Positions 1-6,820 of a stretch of DNA of 22,199 bases are shown piece by piece; position 1 is the first letter of the stretch; every line of letters begins with the position of its first letter. Made by a program: the position numbers and the translations under genes. A model generated the notes under the pieces. The model worked only from the letters and a program-made list of their open reading frames with translations. It ran no database searches and was not told where the DNA came from. Location of the stretch: the NCBI GenBank assembly GCA_965653335.1, contig CBFGZU010000025.1, positions 1 through 22,199 on the forward strand, given 5' to 3'. The stretch comes from Pseudolysinimonas_A sp965653335 (lineage in GTDB: Bacteria > Actinomycetota > Actinomycetes > Actinomycetales > Microbacteriaceae).

Positions 1-111
1 GCGACCGCGGCGGAGGTCGTGCAACTGGCCGGCTACATCCAGACCCGCGTGCTCGCCGAGTTCGGCGTCAACCTGCAGCCCGAGCCCGTCTTCGTGGGTG
101 TGTCGCTGTGA
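1..111 (+). CDS. murB: UDP-N-acetylmuramate dehydrogenase, C-terminal fragment
   Basis: This open frame enters from the left edge and stops with TGA at 109-111, giving the last 36 residues of a protein. The tail contains AEVVQLAGYIQTRVLAEFGV followed by a Leu-Gln-Pro-Glu-Pro stretch. That matches the helix and final strand that close the C-terminal domain of MurB enzymes, where a helix ending in a 'V..EFGV.L.PE' motif precedes the stop. MurB reduces UDP-GlcNAc-enolpyruvate to UDP-MurNAc in the cytoplasm during peptidoglycan precursor synthesis. The FAD-binding and catalytic parts lie outside the window, so the call rests on this short tail alone. Confidence 0.72.
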   Translation, partial: ATAAEVVQLAGYIQTRVLAEFGVNLQPEPVFVGVSL

Positions 112-133
112 AGCGGCCCGACGCCGTCGTCGG

Positions 134-161
134 TGTTCAACTTTGAGCACGAACGTAGACT
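134..161 (+). promoter_or_regulatory. Candidate padR promoter with PadR half-site
   Basis: TGTTCAACTTTGA at 134-146 closely matches the left arm of the large dyad at 857-869 (TGTTCAATCTTGA), so the same repressor may bind both. TAGACT at 156-161 is a reasonable -10 hexamer and would start transcription at or next to the ATG at 168. This would fit a leaderless mRNA, since no clear Shine-Dalgarno precedes that ATG. Autoregulation is inferred from the shared half-site and is known for PadR proteins. Confidence 0.45.
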
Positions 162-167
162 GACGGC

Positions 168-848
168 ATGTCGGCGCTCACGACCCGGATTCTGGTGCTG
201 GGTGTCGTGCGCATCTTCGGCCCCGCGAACGGCTACCAGCTGCGCCGAGAGCTGCTCTCCTGGGAGGTCGAGCAGTGGGCCCACCTCAACCCGGGCTCGA
301 TCTACTCGATGCTCACGTCGCTCGAGCGAGACGGGTCGGTGGAGCGGCACGATCTCGTGATGGAGGAGGGCGGTCGGCCGGTCGCGGTCTACACCGCGAC
401 TCCGGCAGGGGTGGATGAGCACGATCGGCTGGTGCTCAACGCGATCGAGACGGTACCGGATCCGGGGGATGCGCTGCCGCTTCGCGTCGCGGTGACCTTC
501 GCCCCGTTCCTCAGTCGCGAGCGCTACCTCGAAGCGCTCGACCGGCGCATCGCGGCGTTCGGTCTGGCCGTGCAGGCGATCCTCACCAAGCAAGCGCACC
601 TCGCGGGCAACCGGAGTGTGCCGCCGCACGTGCTCGCCGAACTCGGGCTCGAGCTGGGGCTCGCGCGGGCCCAGGTGGCGTGGCTGGTCGAGCACGCCGC
701 CGAGGTGCGCGCCGGTGCGCTCGTCTTCGCGGTTGACGGCGTCGTGCGCGACTGGGGTTTCGAGCCGCCGCCGGATGATCCCGGGTGGCGGATGGCGGCC
801 GAGAGCGCCGAGTACGCCCGTCGCTTGGGGATCGATCGCCGGACTTGA
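168..848 (+). CDS. PadR family transcriptional regulator
   Basis: This 226-residue protein has the PadR-type winged helix-turn-helix in roughly its first 85 residues: an N-terminal helix, the GYQLRREL recognition region, the PGSIYSMLTSLERDG stretch, and a wing in which RPVAVYTATPAG corresponds to the usual 'rr.YrlT..G'. The rest is helical and resembles the dimerising C-terminal part of PadR (Vir-like) proteins. PadR proteins are usually ligand-responsive repressors of detoxification or efflux genes. It stands 49 bases ahead of a GyrI-like gene and an ABC exporter pair on the same strand. A 30-nt dyad lies between, and a related half-site precedes its own start, suggesting control of both. 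The ATG at 168 is chosen because the winged helix begins directly after it. Its specific ligand cannot be read from the sequence. Confidence 0.9.
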   Translation: MSALTTRILVLGVVRIFGPANGYQLRRELLSWEVEQWAHLNPGSIYSMLTSLERDGSVERHDLVMEEGGRPVAVYTATPAGVDEHDRLVLNAIETVPDPGDALPLRVAVTFAPFLSRERYLEALDRRIAAFGLAVQAILTKQAHLAGNRSVPPHVLAELGLELGLARAQVAWLVEHAAEVRAGALVFAVDGVVRDWGFEPPPDDPGWRMAAESAEYARRLGIDRRT

Positions 849-886
849 CCGCGAGGTGTTCAATCTTGAATAATCAAGTTTGAACA
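845..886 (+). promoter_or_regulatory. Promoter with PadR-type operator dyad
   Basis: TTGACC (845-850, overlapping the padR stop) and AATAAT (869-874) are good -35 and -10 hexamers with an 18-nt spacer. Over the spacer, the -10 and the start region lies an inverted repeat: arms 857-869 and 874-886, 13 nt each, with one mismatch and a 4-nt centre. A repressor bound here would block RNA polymerase. The adjoining AAGGGAGG is the ribosome site of the next gene. The assignment to PadR rests on position and on the matching half-site at 134-146. Confidence 0.68.
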
Positions 887-897
887 AGGGAGGTGAG

Positions 898-1500
898 ATG
901 GCGCACGCCAAGATCGACGTCAAGACGTCGATGGATTCGTACCGCGCGAAGGCGGGGGCGTTCCGCATCCTCGAGCTGCCTCCGCTCCGGTACCTCGCCG
1001 TTGACGGGCAGGGCGACCCCAACACGCAGCCCTACCGCGACGCGATCGAGAAGATCTACTCGGTCGCCTACCCGCTGAAGTTCGCGAGCAAGAAGGCCGG
1101 GCGTGACTACGTCGTCCCGCCGCTCGAAGCCCTGTGGTCGGCATCCGACATGGCCGCCTTCACCGATCGCCGCGACAAGGCGCAGTGGCACTGGACGATT
1201 CTCAACCTCGTGCCCGAGTGGGTCGACGACGACGCGGTCGCCGCACTGACGGTGGATGGCGTCAGACTCGAACAGCTCGACGAGGGGCTTTGCGTGCAGA
1301 CACTGCATCGGGGACCGTTCGACGACGAGGGGCCGACGCTCGCGCGGCTGCACGACGAGTTCATCCCGGAGAAGGGGCTGACGATGACCGGCCGTCATCA
1401 CGAGATCTACTTCAGCGACGCTCGCCGGGCCGATCCGGCGAAGTTCCGCACGATTCTGCGCCAGCCGGTGGCGCGGGTGATTCACGAGGAGAACGAATGA
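898..1500 (+). CDS. GyrI-like small-molecule-binding domain protein
   Basis: This 200-residue protein resembles stand-alone GyrI-like (SOUL/BRAM-like) domain proteins often annotated as 'GyrI-like domain-containing protein'. Features seen are the N-terminal LPPLRYLAVDGQGDPNT stretch, the central YPLKFASKKAG segment, and a late HRGPFDDEGPTLARLHDEFI motif followed by GRHHEIYFSDARR. Relatives bind hydrophobic or cationic small molecules, and some act as hydrolases. The ATG at 898 is preferred over the in-frame TTG at 880 because AAGGGAGG (885-892) lies just upstream of the ATG, while the TTG lies inside the operator. Its stop overlaps the ABC ATPase start (ATGA), so the two are translationally coupled. 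It may sequester or process the compound exported by the transporter. That role is inferred. Confidence 0.85.
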   Translation: MAHAKIDVKTSMDSYRAKAGAFRILELPPLRYLAVDGQGDPNTQPYRDAIEKIYSVAYPLKFASKKAGRDYVVPPLEALWSASDMAAFTDRRDKAQWHWTILNLVPEWVDDDAVAALTVDGVRLEQLDEGLCVQTLHRGPFDDEGPTLARLHDEFIPEKGLTMTGRHHEIYFSDARRADPAKFRTILRQPVARVIHEENE

Positions 1501-2462
1501 TCCACGCACGCGGACTCGCGCGCAGTTTCCAGACCCGAAAGGGCCGCGAGAAGGTCGCCGTCAAGGCCGTCGCCGGCGTCGACCTCGACGTCGAGCGGGG
1601 CGAGATCGTCGGCTTCCTCGGTCCGAACGGCGCGGGCAAGACGACGACCCTGAGGATGCTGACGACGCTCCTCACCCCGACCGCGGGCACGGCGACGGTG
1701 GCGGGGTTCGACGTCGCGACACAGTCCGCCGACGTGCGCCGCAACATCGGGTACGTCTCCCAGTCGGGCTCGACGTCACCCGAAGCGCTCGCCGGTGAAG
1801 AGGTCGTCGACCACGGCCGGCTGTACGGCATCCCGAAAGCTCAAGCCGAGAAGCGCGGGCGCGAGCTGTTCGACCAGCTCGACCTCGAAGGGCTCTGGAC
1901 CCGGAAGCCGGGCGCGATGAGCGGCGGGCAGCGTCGGCGGCTCGACATCGCGATGGGTCTCGTGCACGATCCGACCCTCGTCTTCCTCGACGAGCCGACG
2001 ACGGGGCTCGACCCGCAGGCACGCGCCAACCTGTGGACGCACATCTCTGCCCTGCGCACCGAGCGGGGCGCGACGGTGTTCCTCACCACCCACTACCTCG
2101 ACGAGGCAGACGCGCTGTGCGATCGCATCCTCGTCATCGACCATGGTGAGATCGTCGCGAGCGACACGCCCGAGGCACTCAAGCGACAGATCGCGGGCGA
2201 CCTCATCGAGCTGACCGTCGCCGACGGCACCCAGGTGGGCGAGGCCGCGACCGCACTCTCGGCGCTCGTGTCCGGCGCGACCGCCGACGTCGTCGACCTC
2301 ACCGTGAGCTTGCGCGTTCCCCGCGCCGGCACCGAACTCGCCGGTCTGCTGCGCGAACTCGACCGGCAGAAGGTCGCGCTCGACTCCATCGAAGTGCGTC
2401 GCCCGACCCTCGACGACGTATTCCTGACCGTGACCGGTCGCTCCCTGCGAGAGGACGCCTGA
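1497..2462 (+). CDS. ABC transporter ATP-binding protein, DrrA-like
   Basis: This 321-residue protein is a complete ABC ATPase of the daunorubicin-resistance type. Walker A GPNGAGKT is at residues 42-49, the Q-loop is in YVSQSG near residue 90, the signature MSGGQRRRLDIA is near 140, and Walker B LVFLDEPTTGLD is followed by the H-loop in LTTHYLDEADALC. The C-terminal 90 residues form the accessory domain typical of DrrA-like exporters and end in RRPTLDDVFLTVTGRSL, a family hallmark. It would power the permease encoded next. The start at 1497 overlaps the preceding stop by 4 nt; the longer open frame reaching back to 1134 only reads the previous gene out of frame. Its stop overlaps the permease start (TGATG), giving a tightly coupled three-gene operon. 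The substrate is unknown. Confidence 0.95.
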   Translation: MIHARGLARSFQTRKGREKVAVKAVAGVDLDVERGEIVGFLGPNGAGKTTTLRMLTTLLTPTAGTATVAGFDVATQSADVRRNIGYVSQSGSTSPEALAGEEVVDHGRLYGIPKAQAEKRGRELFDQLDLEGLWTRKPGAMSGGQRRRLDIAMGLVHDPTLVFLDEPTTGLDPQARANLWTHISALRTERGATVFLTTHYLDEADALCDRILVIDHGEIVASDTPEALKRQIAGDLIELTVADGTQVGEAATALSALVSGATADVVDLTVSLRVPRAGTELAGLLRELDRQKVALDSIEVRRPTLDDVFLTVTGRSLREDA

Positions 2463-3256
2463 TGACCACGCTCCACGACACCCGCCCGGCTGGTTCCCCG
2501 GCACAAGCCTTCCTCCGCGAGACCTGGGTGGTCTTCTGGCGCCAGCTGCGCATCGCGCTGCGCAACCCCGCGTGGGTGATCATCGGGCTGATGCAACCGA
2601 TCCTCTACCTCGTGCTGTTCGGCCCGCTGCTCGAGCCGCTCGCGTCGCAGTTCGGGGTCGACAACGCCTACGTGATCTTCGTGCCCGGCCTGCTCGTGCA
2701 GCTGGGACTCTTCGGGGCGCTCTTCGCCGGCTTCGGCCTCATCGCCGAGTGGCGGGCGGGTGTGATCGAGGCCGAGCGGGTGACCCCGGCGAGCCGCACG
2801 GCGCTGCTGCTCGGCCGCATCCTTCGGGATGTCGTGCAATTGATCGTGCAGGGCGTCGTGCTCATCTCGCTCGGCTTCGCGTTCGGCTTGCGCGCGTCGG
2901 TGCCTGGGATGCTCTACGGGCTGCTGCTCACCGTGCTGCTCGGCGCCGCCTGTGCGGCCGCCTCCAACGCCCTCGCCCTCACGACGAAGAGCGAAGACGT
3001 CATGGCGCCGCTGCTCAACTCGATCGCGATGCCCGTGCTGCTGCTGTCGGGCATCCTGCTGCCGATGTCGCTCGGGCCGCAATGGCTGCAGACGATCAGC
3101 GACGTCATTCCGACGAAGAGCGTCGTAGAAGGCATCCGTGCGGTGTTCGTCGGCGACTTCGGGCAACCCGCGCTGTGGGGCACGATCTGGGCGGTCGTCA
3201 TCTTCGTCGTGTTCGTGTACCTGGGACAACGCACCTTCCGCAAGGAGAACGCCTGA
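2462..3256 (+). CDS. ABC-2 type transporter permease, DrrB-like
   Basis: This 264-residue protein has the ABC-2 permease layout. A cytoplasmic N-terminal helix carrying FWRQLRIALRNPAW is followed by about six hydrophobic segments: WVIIGLMQPILYLVLFGPLL; the FVPGLLVQLGLFGALFAGFGL region; two near residues 120-175; MPVLLLSGILLPMSLGP; and a C-terminal one ending before QRTFRKENA. The LLLSGILLPM motif and short length fit the DrrB-like exporters that pair with DrrA-like ATPases. It sits in the membrane and should form the pore as a dimer with two ATPase subunits. It is the last gene of the PadR-controlled operon and is followed by a large hairpin. The exported compound is not identifiable. Confidence 0.93.
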   Translation: MTTLHDTRPAGSPAQAFLRETWVVFWRQLRIALRNPAWVIIGLMQPILYLVLFGPLLEPLASQFGVDNAYVIFVPGLLVQLGLFGALFAGFGLIAEWRAGVIEAERVTPASRTALLLGRILRDVVQLIVQGVVLISLGFAFGLRASVPGMLYGLLLTVLLGAACAAASNALALTTKSEDVMAPLLNSIAMPVLLLSGILLPMSLGPQWLQTISDVIPTKSVVEGIRAVFVGDFGQPALWGTIWAVVIFVVFVYLGQRTFRKENA

Positions 3257-3263
3257 CGGGTTG

Positions 3264-3330
3264 CTAACTCTCACTCAGACGACTCATCGACTCTTCTGGA
3301 GCGATAAAGGTCGTCGCGAGTAAGAGTTAG
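3264..3330. terminator. Long imperfect hairpin between convergent operons
   Basis: The outer arms CTAACTCT (3264-3271) and AGAGTTAG (3323-3330) pair perfectly. Inside them ACTC/GAGT and GACGAC/GTCGTC also pair, with small internal loops, and an inner ATCG/CGAT helix closes the tip. The element fills most of the 84-nt gap between the ABC operon (+) and the aceA-aceB operon (-), so a bidirectional terminator is the simplest reading. It has no U-tract on either strand and is less GC-rich than its surroundings. Confidence 0.55.
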
Positions 3331-3340
3331 GAACCGGATA

Positions 3341-3646
3341 TCACCCAGCGGCTGCAGCGAAAGCCTCCCGCAAGGCGGAGAGGATGTCGTCGACGTCAGC
3401 TGATCGGCACTCGATGATCGCGCGACGGTAGTGGTCGAGCAACGACTCGGGGGCACCGCCGAGATGCACGAGGGCGTCCACCTCCATCCCGCGCCGAGCG
3501 AGTTCGGCGTCGAACGCACGCGGGTCGGCCGGAGGATCGGCGAGCACGAAGCCGTCACCCGCCGGGAGGCCGAGCCGCCCCGCGAGAGCACTCGCGATGG
3601 TGGCCCGTTCCTGCGGTGTCGAGCCGGCGAGCACGACGCGGATCAT
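3341..3646 (-). CDS. Adenylate-kinase-like mini-protein with degenerate P-loop
   Basis: This 101-residue protein begins with ATG at 3646, overlapping the stop of malate synthase (ATGA), so it is translationally coupled to it. Its first 28 residues line up without gaps with the start of adenylate kinases: RVVLAG, then LAGRLGLP where Adk has LAEKLGIP. In the P-loop, three glycines and the lysine are replaced (GSTPQERAT in place of GPPGAGKGT, with Arg14 at the lysine position). The rest resembles later Adk parts: DGFVLAD for 'nGFiLDGyPR', LARRGMEVDALVHL for 'LeRRGtdiDAVLef', and SLLDHYRRAI plus the final helix for 'pLLeYYr'. The AMP-binding and LID domains are absent. Kinase activity is unlikely; a regulatory or nucleotide-sensing role is speculative. 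The similarity was judged by eye from remembered Adk sequences. Confidence 0.75.
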   Translation of the reverse strand: MIRVVLAGSTPQERATIASALAGRLGLPAGDGFVLADPPADPRAFDAELARRGMEVDALVHLGGAPESLLDHYRRAIIECRSADVDDILSALREAFAAAAG

Positions 3647-5283
3647 GCCGCCACCGCCGTCGGGGTGGGCGCCACGTCGACGAGGTATCGGGTGTAGGCC
3701 GGGATGGTGAGGAACGGCGGGAAGTCGTCCTCGAGCGTCACATCGCGGAAGATCGCGGCAGCATCCTCGAATCGGTTGCCCTCCTCGCCGCTCGCTGTTG
3801 AGGGGCTCAGCCGGTCGAGCTCGTCGATGAGGATGCGCTCGATCCACTCCCGCGTCACGAGGGTGCCTTCCGTCGTTCTCACCCGTTGGGCCGCCCACTG
3901 CCAGAGTTGCGACCGGGAGATCTCGGCGGTTGCGGCATCTTCCATGAGACCGTCGAGCGCCACCGCGCCCGTGCCGCGCAGCCACGCCTCGAGGTAGCGG
4001 AGCGCGATCGACACGTTGGCGCGCACGCCGGCATCCGTCACCTCGCCGTCGATCGTGAGATCGACGAGGTCGGCGGCCGTGACCTGCACGTCGTCGCGCA
4101 GGCGGTCCACCTGGTTGGGCCGGTCGCCGAGCACAGCATCGAACTCCGCGTAGGCGGTCGGCACGAGGTCGGGATGCGCCACCCAGGTGCCGTCGAAGCC
4201 ATCGGTCGCCTCGCGGCGCTTGTCGGCGGCTACCTGGTCGAGCGCGGCGGCTGTCGCCTCGGGGTCGCGGCGGTTCGGGATGAACGCGCTCATGCCGCCG
4301 ATCGCGTGCGCACCGCGTTGGTGGCAGGTCGCGACGAGCAACTCGGTGTAGGCCCGCATGAACGGCGTCGTCATCGTGATCTGCTTGCGGTCGGGCAGCA
4401 CGAAGCCGGCTCCCCGCCCGCGGAAGTTCTTGATGATCGAGAACACGTAGTCCCAGCGGCCGGCGTTGAGTCCGGCGCAGTGGTCCCGCAGCTCGTAGAG
4501 GATCTCCTCCATCTCGAACGCGGCCGTGATGGTCTCGATGAGCACCGTCGCGCGGATCGTGCCGTGCGGGATGCCGCGGTAGCTCTCCGCGAACGTGAAG
4601 ACGTCGTTCCACAGCCGCGCTTCGAGGTGGTTCTCGAGCTTCGGCAGGTAGAAGTACGGCCCCGTGCCGCGGTCGATCAACTCGGCGGCGTTGTGGAAGA
4701 AGTACAGCCCGAAGTCGACGAGGGATGCCGATGCCGGCTGACGAGTGCCCGCCTGGTCGGTGTAGCGCAAGTGCTTTTCGACGAGATGCCAGCCGCGCGG
4801 GCGGGCGACGATCGTCGGGGTCTCGCTGCCGAGCCGGTACTCCTTGCCCTCGGGGGAGGTGAAGTCGACCTGGCGGCGGATCGCGTCGAACAGGTTGATC
4901 TGACCCTCGACGATGTTCGTCCAGGTGGGGCTCGTCGCATCCTCGAAGTCGGCCAGCCACACCTTCGCGCCCGAGTTGAGGGCGTTCACCGTCATCTTGC
5001 GGTCGGTCGGGCCGGTGATTTCGACGCGGCGGTCGTGAAGCCCCGGGCCCGGGCCGGCGACCCGCCACGATCGGTTGCGACGGATGTCGTTCTCATCGTC
5101 GAGGAACCGCAGGTTGCGCCCGTTGTCGATTGCCTGACGGAACAGCATGCGCCCCGAGAGGCGCTCTTGCCGCCGTCCGAGGAAGAGATCGTGCAGCCGG
5201 GTGAGGAACTCGAGCGCCTCAGGGCTGAGGATCTCGTCGTAGCGTTCACCGGTCGGCCCGTTGATCTCGATGCGGATATCCAT
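3643..5283 (-). CDS. aceB: Malate synthase A
   Basis: This 546-residue protein makes malate and CoA from glyoxylate and acetyl-CoA, the second step of the glyoxylate shunt, in the cytoplasm. Family motifs are present in order: LADFEDATSPTW, RPRGWHL, FYLPKLENHLEARLWND, RATVLIETITAAFEMEEI with the active-site Arg, GRWDYVFSIIKN, GGMSAFIP, and DGLMEDAATAEISRSQLWQW with the catalytic Asp. Length is normal for the A isoform. The ATG at 5283 is preferred because the family usually begins just before the 'GP.G.RYDEIL' segment; the in-frame ATG at 5358 would add 25 unconserved residues. It lies 101 nt downstream of aceA on the same strand. That gap holds a small hairpin (5360-5373) and a sequence shared with the aceA upstream region. 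The stop overlaps the following small gene. Confidence 0.96.
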   Translation of the reverse strand: MDIRIEINGPTGERYDEILSPEALEFLTRLHDLFLGRRQERLSGRMLFRQAIDNGRNLRFLDDENDIRRNRSWRVAGPGPGLHDRRVEITGPTDRKMTVNALNSGAKVWLADFEDATSPTWTNIVEGQINLFDAIRRQVDFTSPEGKEYRLGSETPTIVARPRGWHLVEKHLRYTDQAGTRQPASASLVDFGLYFFHNAAELIDRGTGPYFYLPKLENHLEARLWNDVFTFAESYRGIPHGTIRATVLIETITAAFEMEEILYELRDHCAGLNAGRWDYVFSIIKNFRGRGAGFVLPDRKQITMTTPFMRAYTELLVATCHQRGAHAIGGMSAFIPNRRDPEATAAALDQVAADKRREATDGFDGTWVAHPDLVPTAYAEFDAVLGDRPNQVDRLRDDVQVTAADLVDLTIDGEVTDAGVRANVSIALRYLEAWLRGTGAVALDGLMEDAATAEISRSQLWQWAAQRVRTTEGTLVTREWIERILIDELDRLSPSTASGEEGNRFEDAAAIFRDVTLEDDFPPFLTIPAYTRYLVDVAPTPTAVAA

Positions 5284-5359
5284 GGTGTCTTGTCTTCTTC
5301 CGTTCTTCTCGGATCGAGGGGTCACAGATGGGGGAATCTCGAGGTCGAGAACACCCATT

Positions 5360-5373
5360 CCCGACCCCTCGGG
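5360..5373 (-). other. Small hairpin between aceA and aceB
   Basis: CCCGA and TCGGG form a 5-bp stem around a 4-nt loop, about 12 nt past the aceA stop. There is no U-tract. It could protect the aceA mRNA end or cause partial termination, which would set aceB below aceA. It is short enough to be chance in DNA this GC-rich. Confidence 0.25.
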
Positions 5374-5384
5374 TCTATCGGTGC

Positions 5385-6716
5385 TCAGTGGAACTGTTCC
5401 GACTCGGTGGAGCCCACGAGCGCGAGGGTCGCACTCGACGGGTTGAGGGCGGTCGCGATCTGGTCGAAGTAGCCGGTGCCCACCTCGCGCTGGTGCTTCG
5501 TCGCCGTGTAGCCGTAGGCCTCGGAAGCGAACTCGGCCTCCTGCAGTTCGACGTAGGCGCTCATCTGGCGGTCGCGGTACCCGGTGGCCAGCTCGAACAT
5601 CGAGTGGTTGAGGGCGTGGAAGCCGGCGAGGGTGATGAACTGGAACGCGTAGCCCATCGCCGACAGCTCGCGCTGGAACTTCGCGATCTGGTCGTCATCG
5701 AGGTGCTGCTTCCAGTTGAACGACGGCGAGCAGTTGTACGCGAGCTTCTGGTTGGGGAACTCGGCGTGGATGCTCTCCGCGAACTCCCGCGCCAGCTCGA
5801 GGTTGGGCTTGTCGGATTCCACCCAGAGCAGGTCGGCGTAGGGGGCGTAGGCGTGCCCGCGAGCGAGCACCGGACCGATGCCGTTCTGCACGGTGTAGAA
5901 GCCTTCGGCGGTGCGCTCGCCGGTCGTGAACGGGCGGTCGCGCTCGTCGTGGTCGCTCGTCAGCAGGGTCGCGGCGAGGGCATCCGTGCGGGCGATCACG
6001 ATCGTCGGCACGCCCGCGACGTCGGCGGCGAGACGCGCCGCGTTGAGGGTGCGGATGTGCTGGCTGGTCGGGATGAGCACCTTGCCGCCCATGTGCCCGC
6101 ACTTCTTCTCGCTCGCCAGCTGGTCTTCCCAGTGCACGCCCGCGGCACCGGCTTCGATCATCGAGCTCATGAGTTCGTAGGCGTTGAGCGGTCCGCCGAA
6201 GCGGGCTTCGGCATCCGCGACGATCGGCACCATCCAGTCGCCGGCGGCCGGTGCCGCGTCCTCGATCTGCCCGGTGCGCAGCAACGCGTTGTTGATGCGC
6301 CGCACGACGGCGGGCACCGAGTTGGCCGGGTAGAGGCTCTGGTCGGGGTAGGTCTGGCCCGACAGGTTCGCGTCGGCCGCCACCTGCCAGCCCGAGAGGT
6401 AGATCGCCTTGAGCCCGGCGCGCACCTGCTGCACGGCCTGGTTGCCGGTGAGGGCGCCGAGGGCGGAGACCCACTCGTTCGGGTCGTCGTTGTCCTGGAT
6501 GAGCTCCCAGAGCTTCTCGGCACCCCGTCGCGCGAGGGTGCGCTCTTCGCGCACTGGGCCGCGCAGGTCGATGACATCCTGCGCGGTGTAGTCGCGCTTG
6601 ACGTCGCTCCAGCGCGGGTCGGCCGCCCACTCCGTCTCGAGGTCGGCGGCAGTCTGGGTCTGGTCGCCGGGGCGAGCGCCGCGGGCGGTGTGCTGTGTGT
6701 TCTGGTTCGAGGTCAT
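5385..6716 (-). CDS. aceA: Isocitrate lyase
   Basis: This 443-residue protein splits isocitrate into glyoxylate and succinate, opening the glyoxylate shunt. The catalytic signature KKCGHMGGK is at residues 204-212 with Cys206 as the active-site acid. Other family blocks are the TGNQAVQQVRAGLKAIYLSGWQ region, VPIVADAEARFGG for metal binding, WEDQ, VIARTDA, LLWVESDKPN and AYNCSPSFNW. Length matches the short bacterial (Icl1-type) enzymes. The ATG at 6716 is preceded by GGGG at a usable distance. It is the first gene of aceA-aceB-(Adk-like) and is divergent from a RamB-like regulator 104 nt away, with an inverted repeat between the two, so carbon-source control is likely. Confidence 0.97.
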   Translation of the reverse strand: MTSNQNTQHTARGARPGDQTQTAADLETEWAADPRWSDVKRDYTAQDVIDLRGPVREERTLARRGAEKLWELIQDNDDPNEWVSALGALTGNQAVQQVRAGLKAIYLSGWQVAADANLSGQTYPDQSLYPANSVPAVVRRINNALLRTGQIEDAAPAAGDWMVPIVADAEARFGGPLNAYELMSSMIEAGAAGVHWEDQLASEKKCGHMGGKVLIPTSQHIRTLNAARLAADVAGVPTIVIARTDALAATLLTSDHDERDRPFTTGERTAEGFYTVQNGIGPVLARGHAYAPYADLLWVESDKPNLELAREFAESIHAEFPNQKLAYNCSPSFNWKQHLDDDQIAKFQRELSAMGYAFQFITLAGFHALNHSMFELATGYRDRQMSAYVELQEAEFASEAYGYTATKHQREVGTGYFDQIATALNPSSATLALVGSTESEQFH

Positions 6717-6763
6717 GACCCCAGCGTGCGGGACCCGCAGTCGCTCTTTTGTGGGTTCTCCCG

Positions 6764-6785
6764 TAGAAGATTCTGCGTTCTTCTA
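6764..6785. promoter_or_regulatory. Inverted repeat between aceA and its regulator
   Basis: TAGAAGA (6764-6770) and TCTTCTA (6779-6785) are perfect 7-nt arms around an 8-nt centre, in the 104-nt divergent gap. The right half includes CGTTCTTCT, which recurs exactly at 5301-5309 just upstream of aceB. A dyad here suits the adjacent helix-turn-helix regulator. It does not obviously match the RamB site known from Corynebacterium, so the link to that protein is inferred from position. Confidence 0.5.
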
Positions 6786-6820
6786 TTCCCCCGAAGGATT
6801 TGAGCCGTCAGGATGCTGTC

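Noticed and set aside
33..1025. Long minus-strand frame opposite padR and the GyrI-like gene
   Set aside because: It is rich in Arg, His and Glu with no recognisable domain and covers two well-supported plus-strand genes. This is the usual antisense artefact of GC-rich coding DNA. Other long antisense frames (for example 3886-5472, 5328-6803, 7052-8305, 11905-12987) were dropped for the same reason.
1134..1496. N-terminal extension of the ABC ATPase frame
   Set aside because: The extra 121 residues read the GyrI-like gene out of frame and are Arg-rich. The ATPase fold begins at the coupled ATG at 1497.
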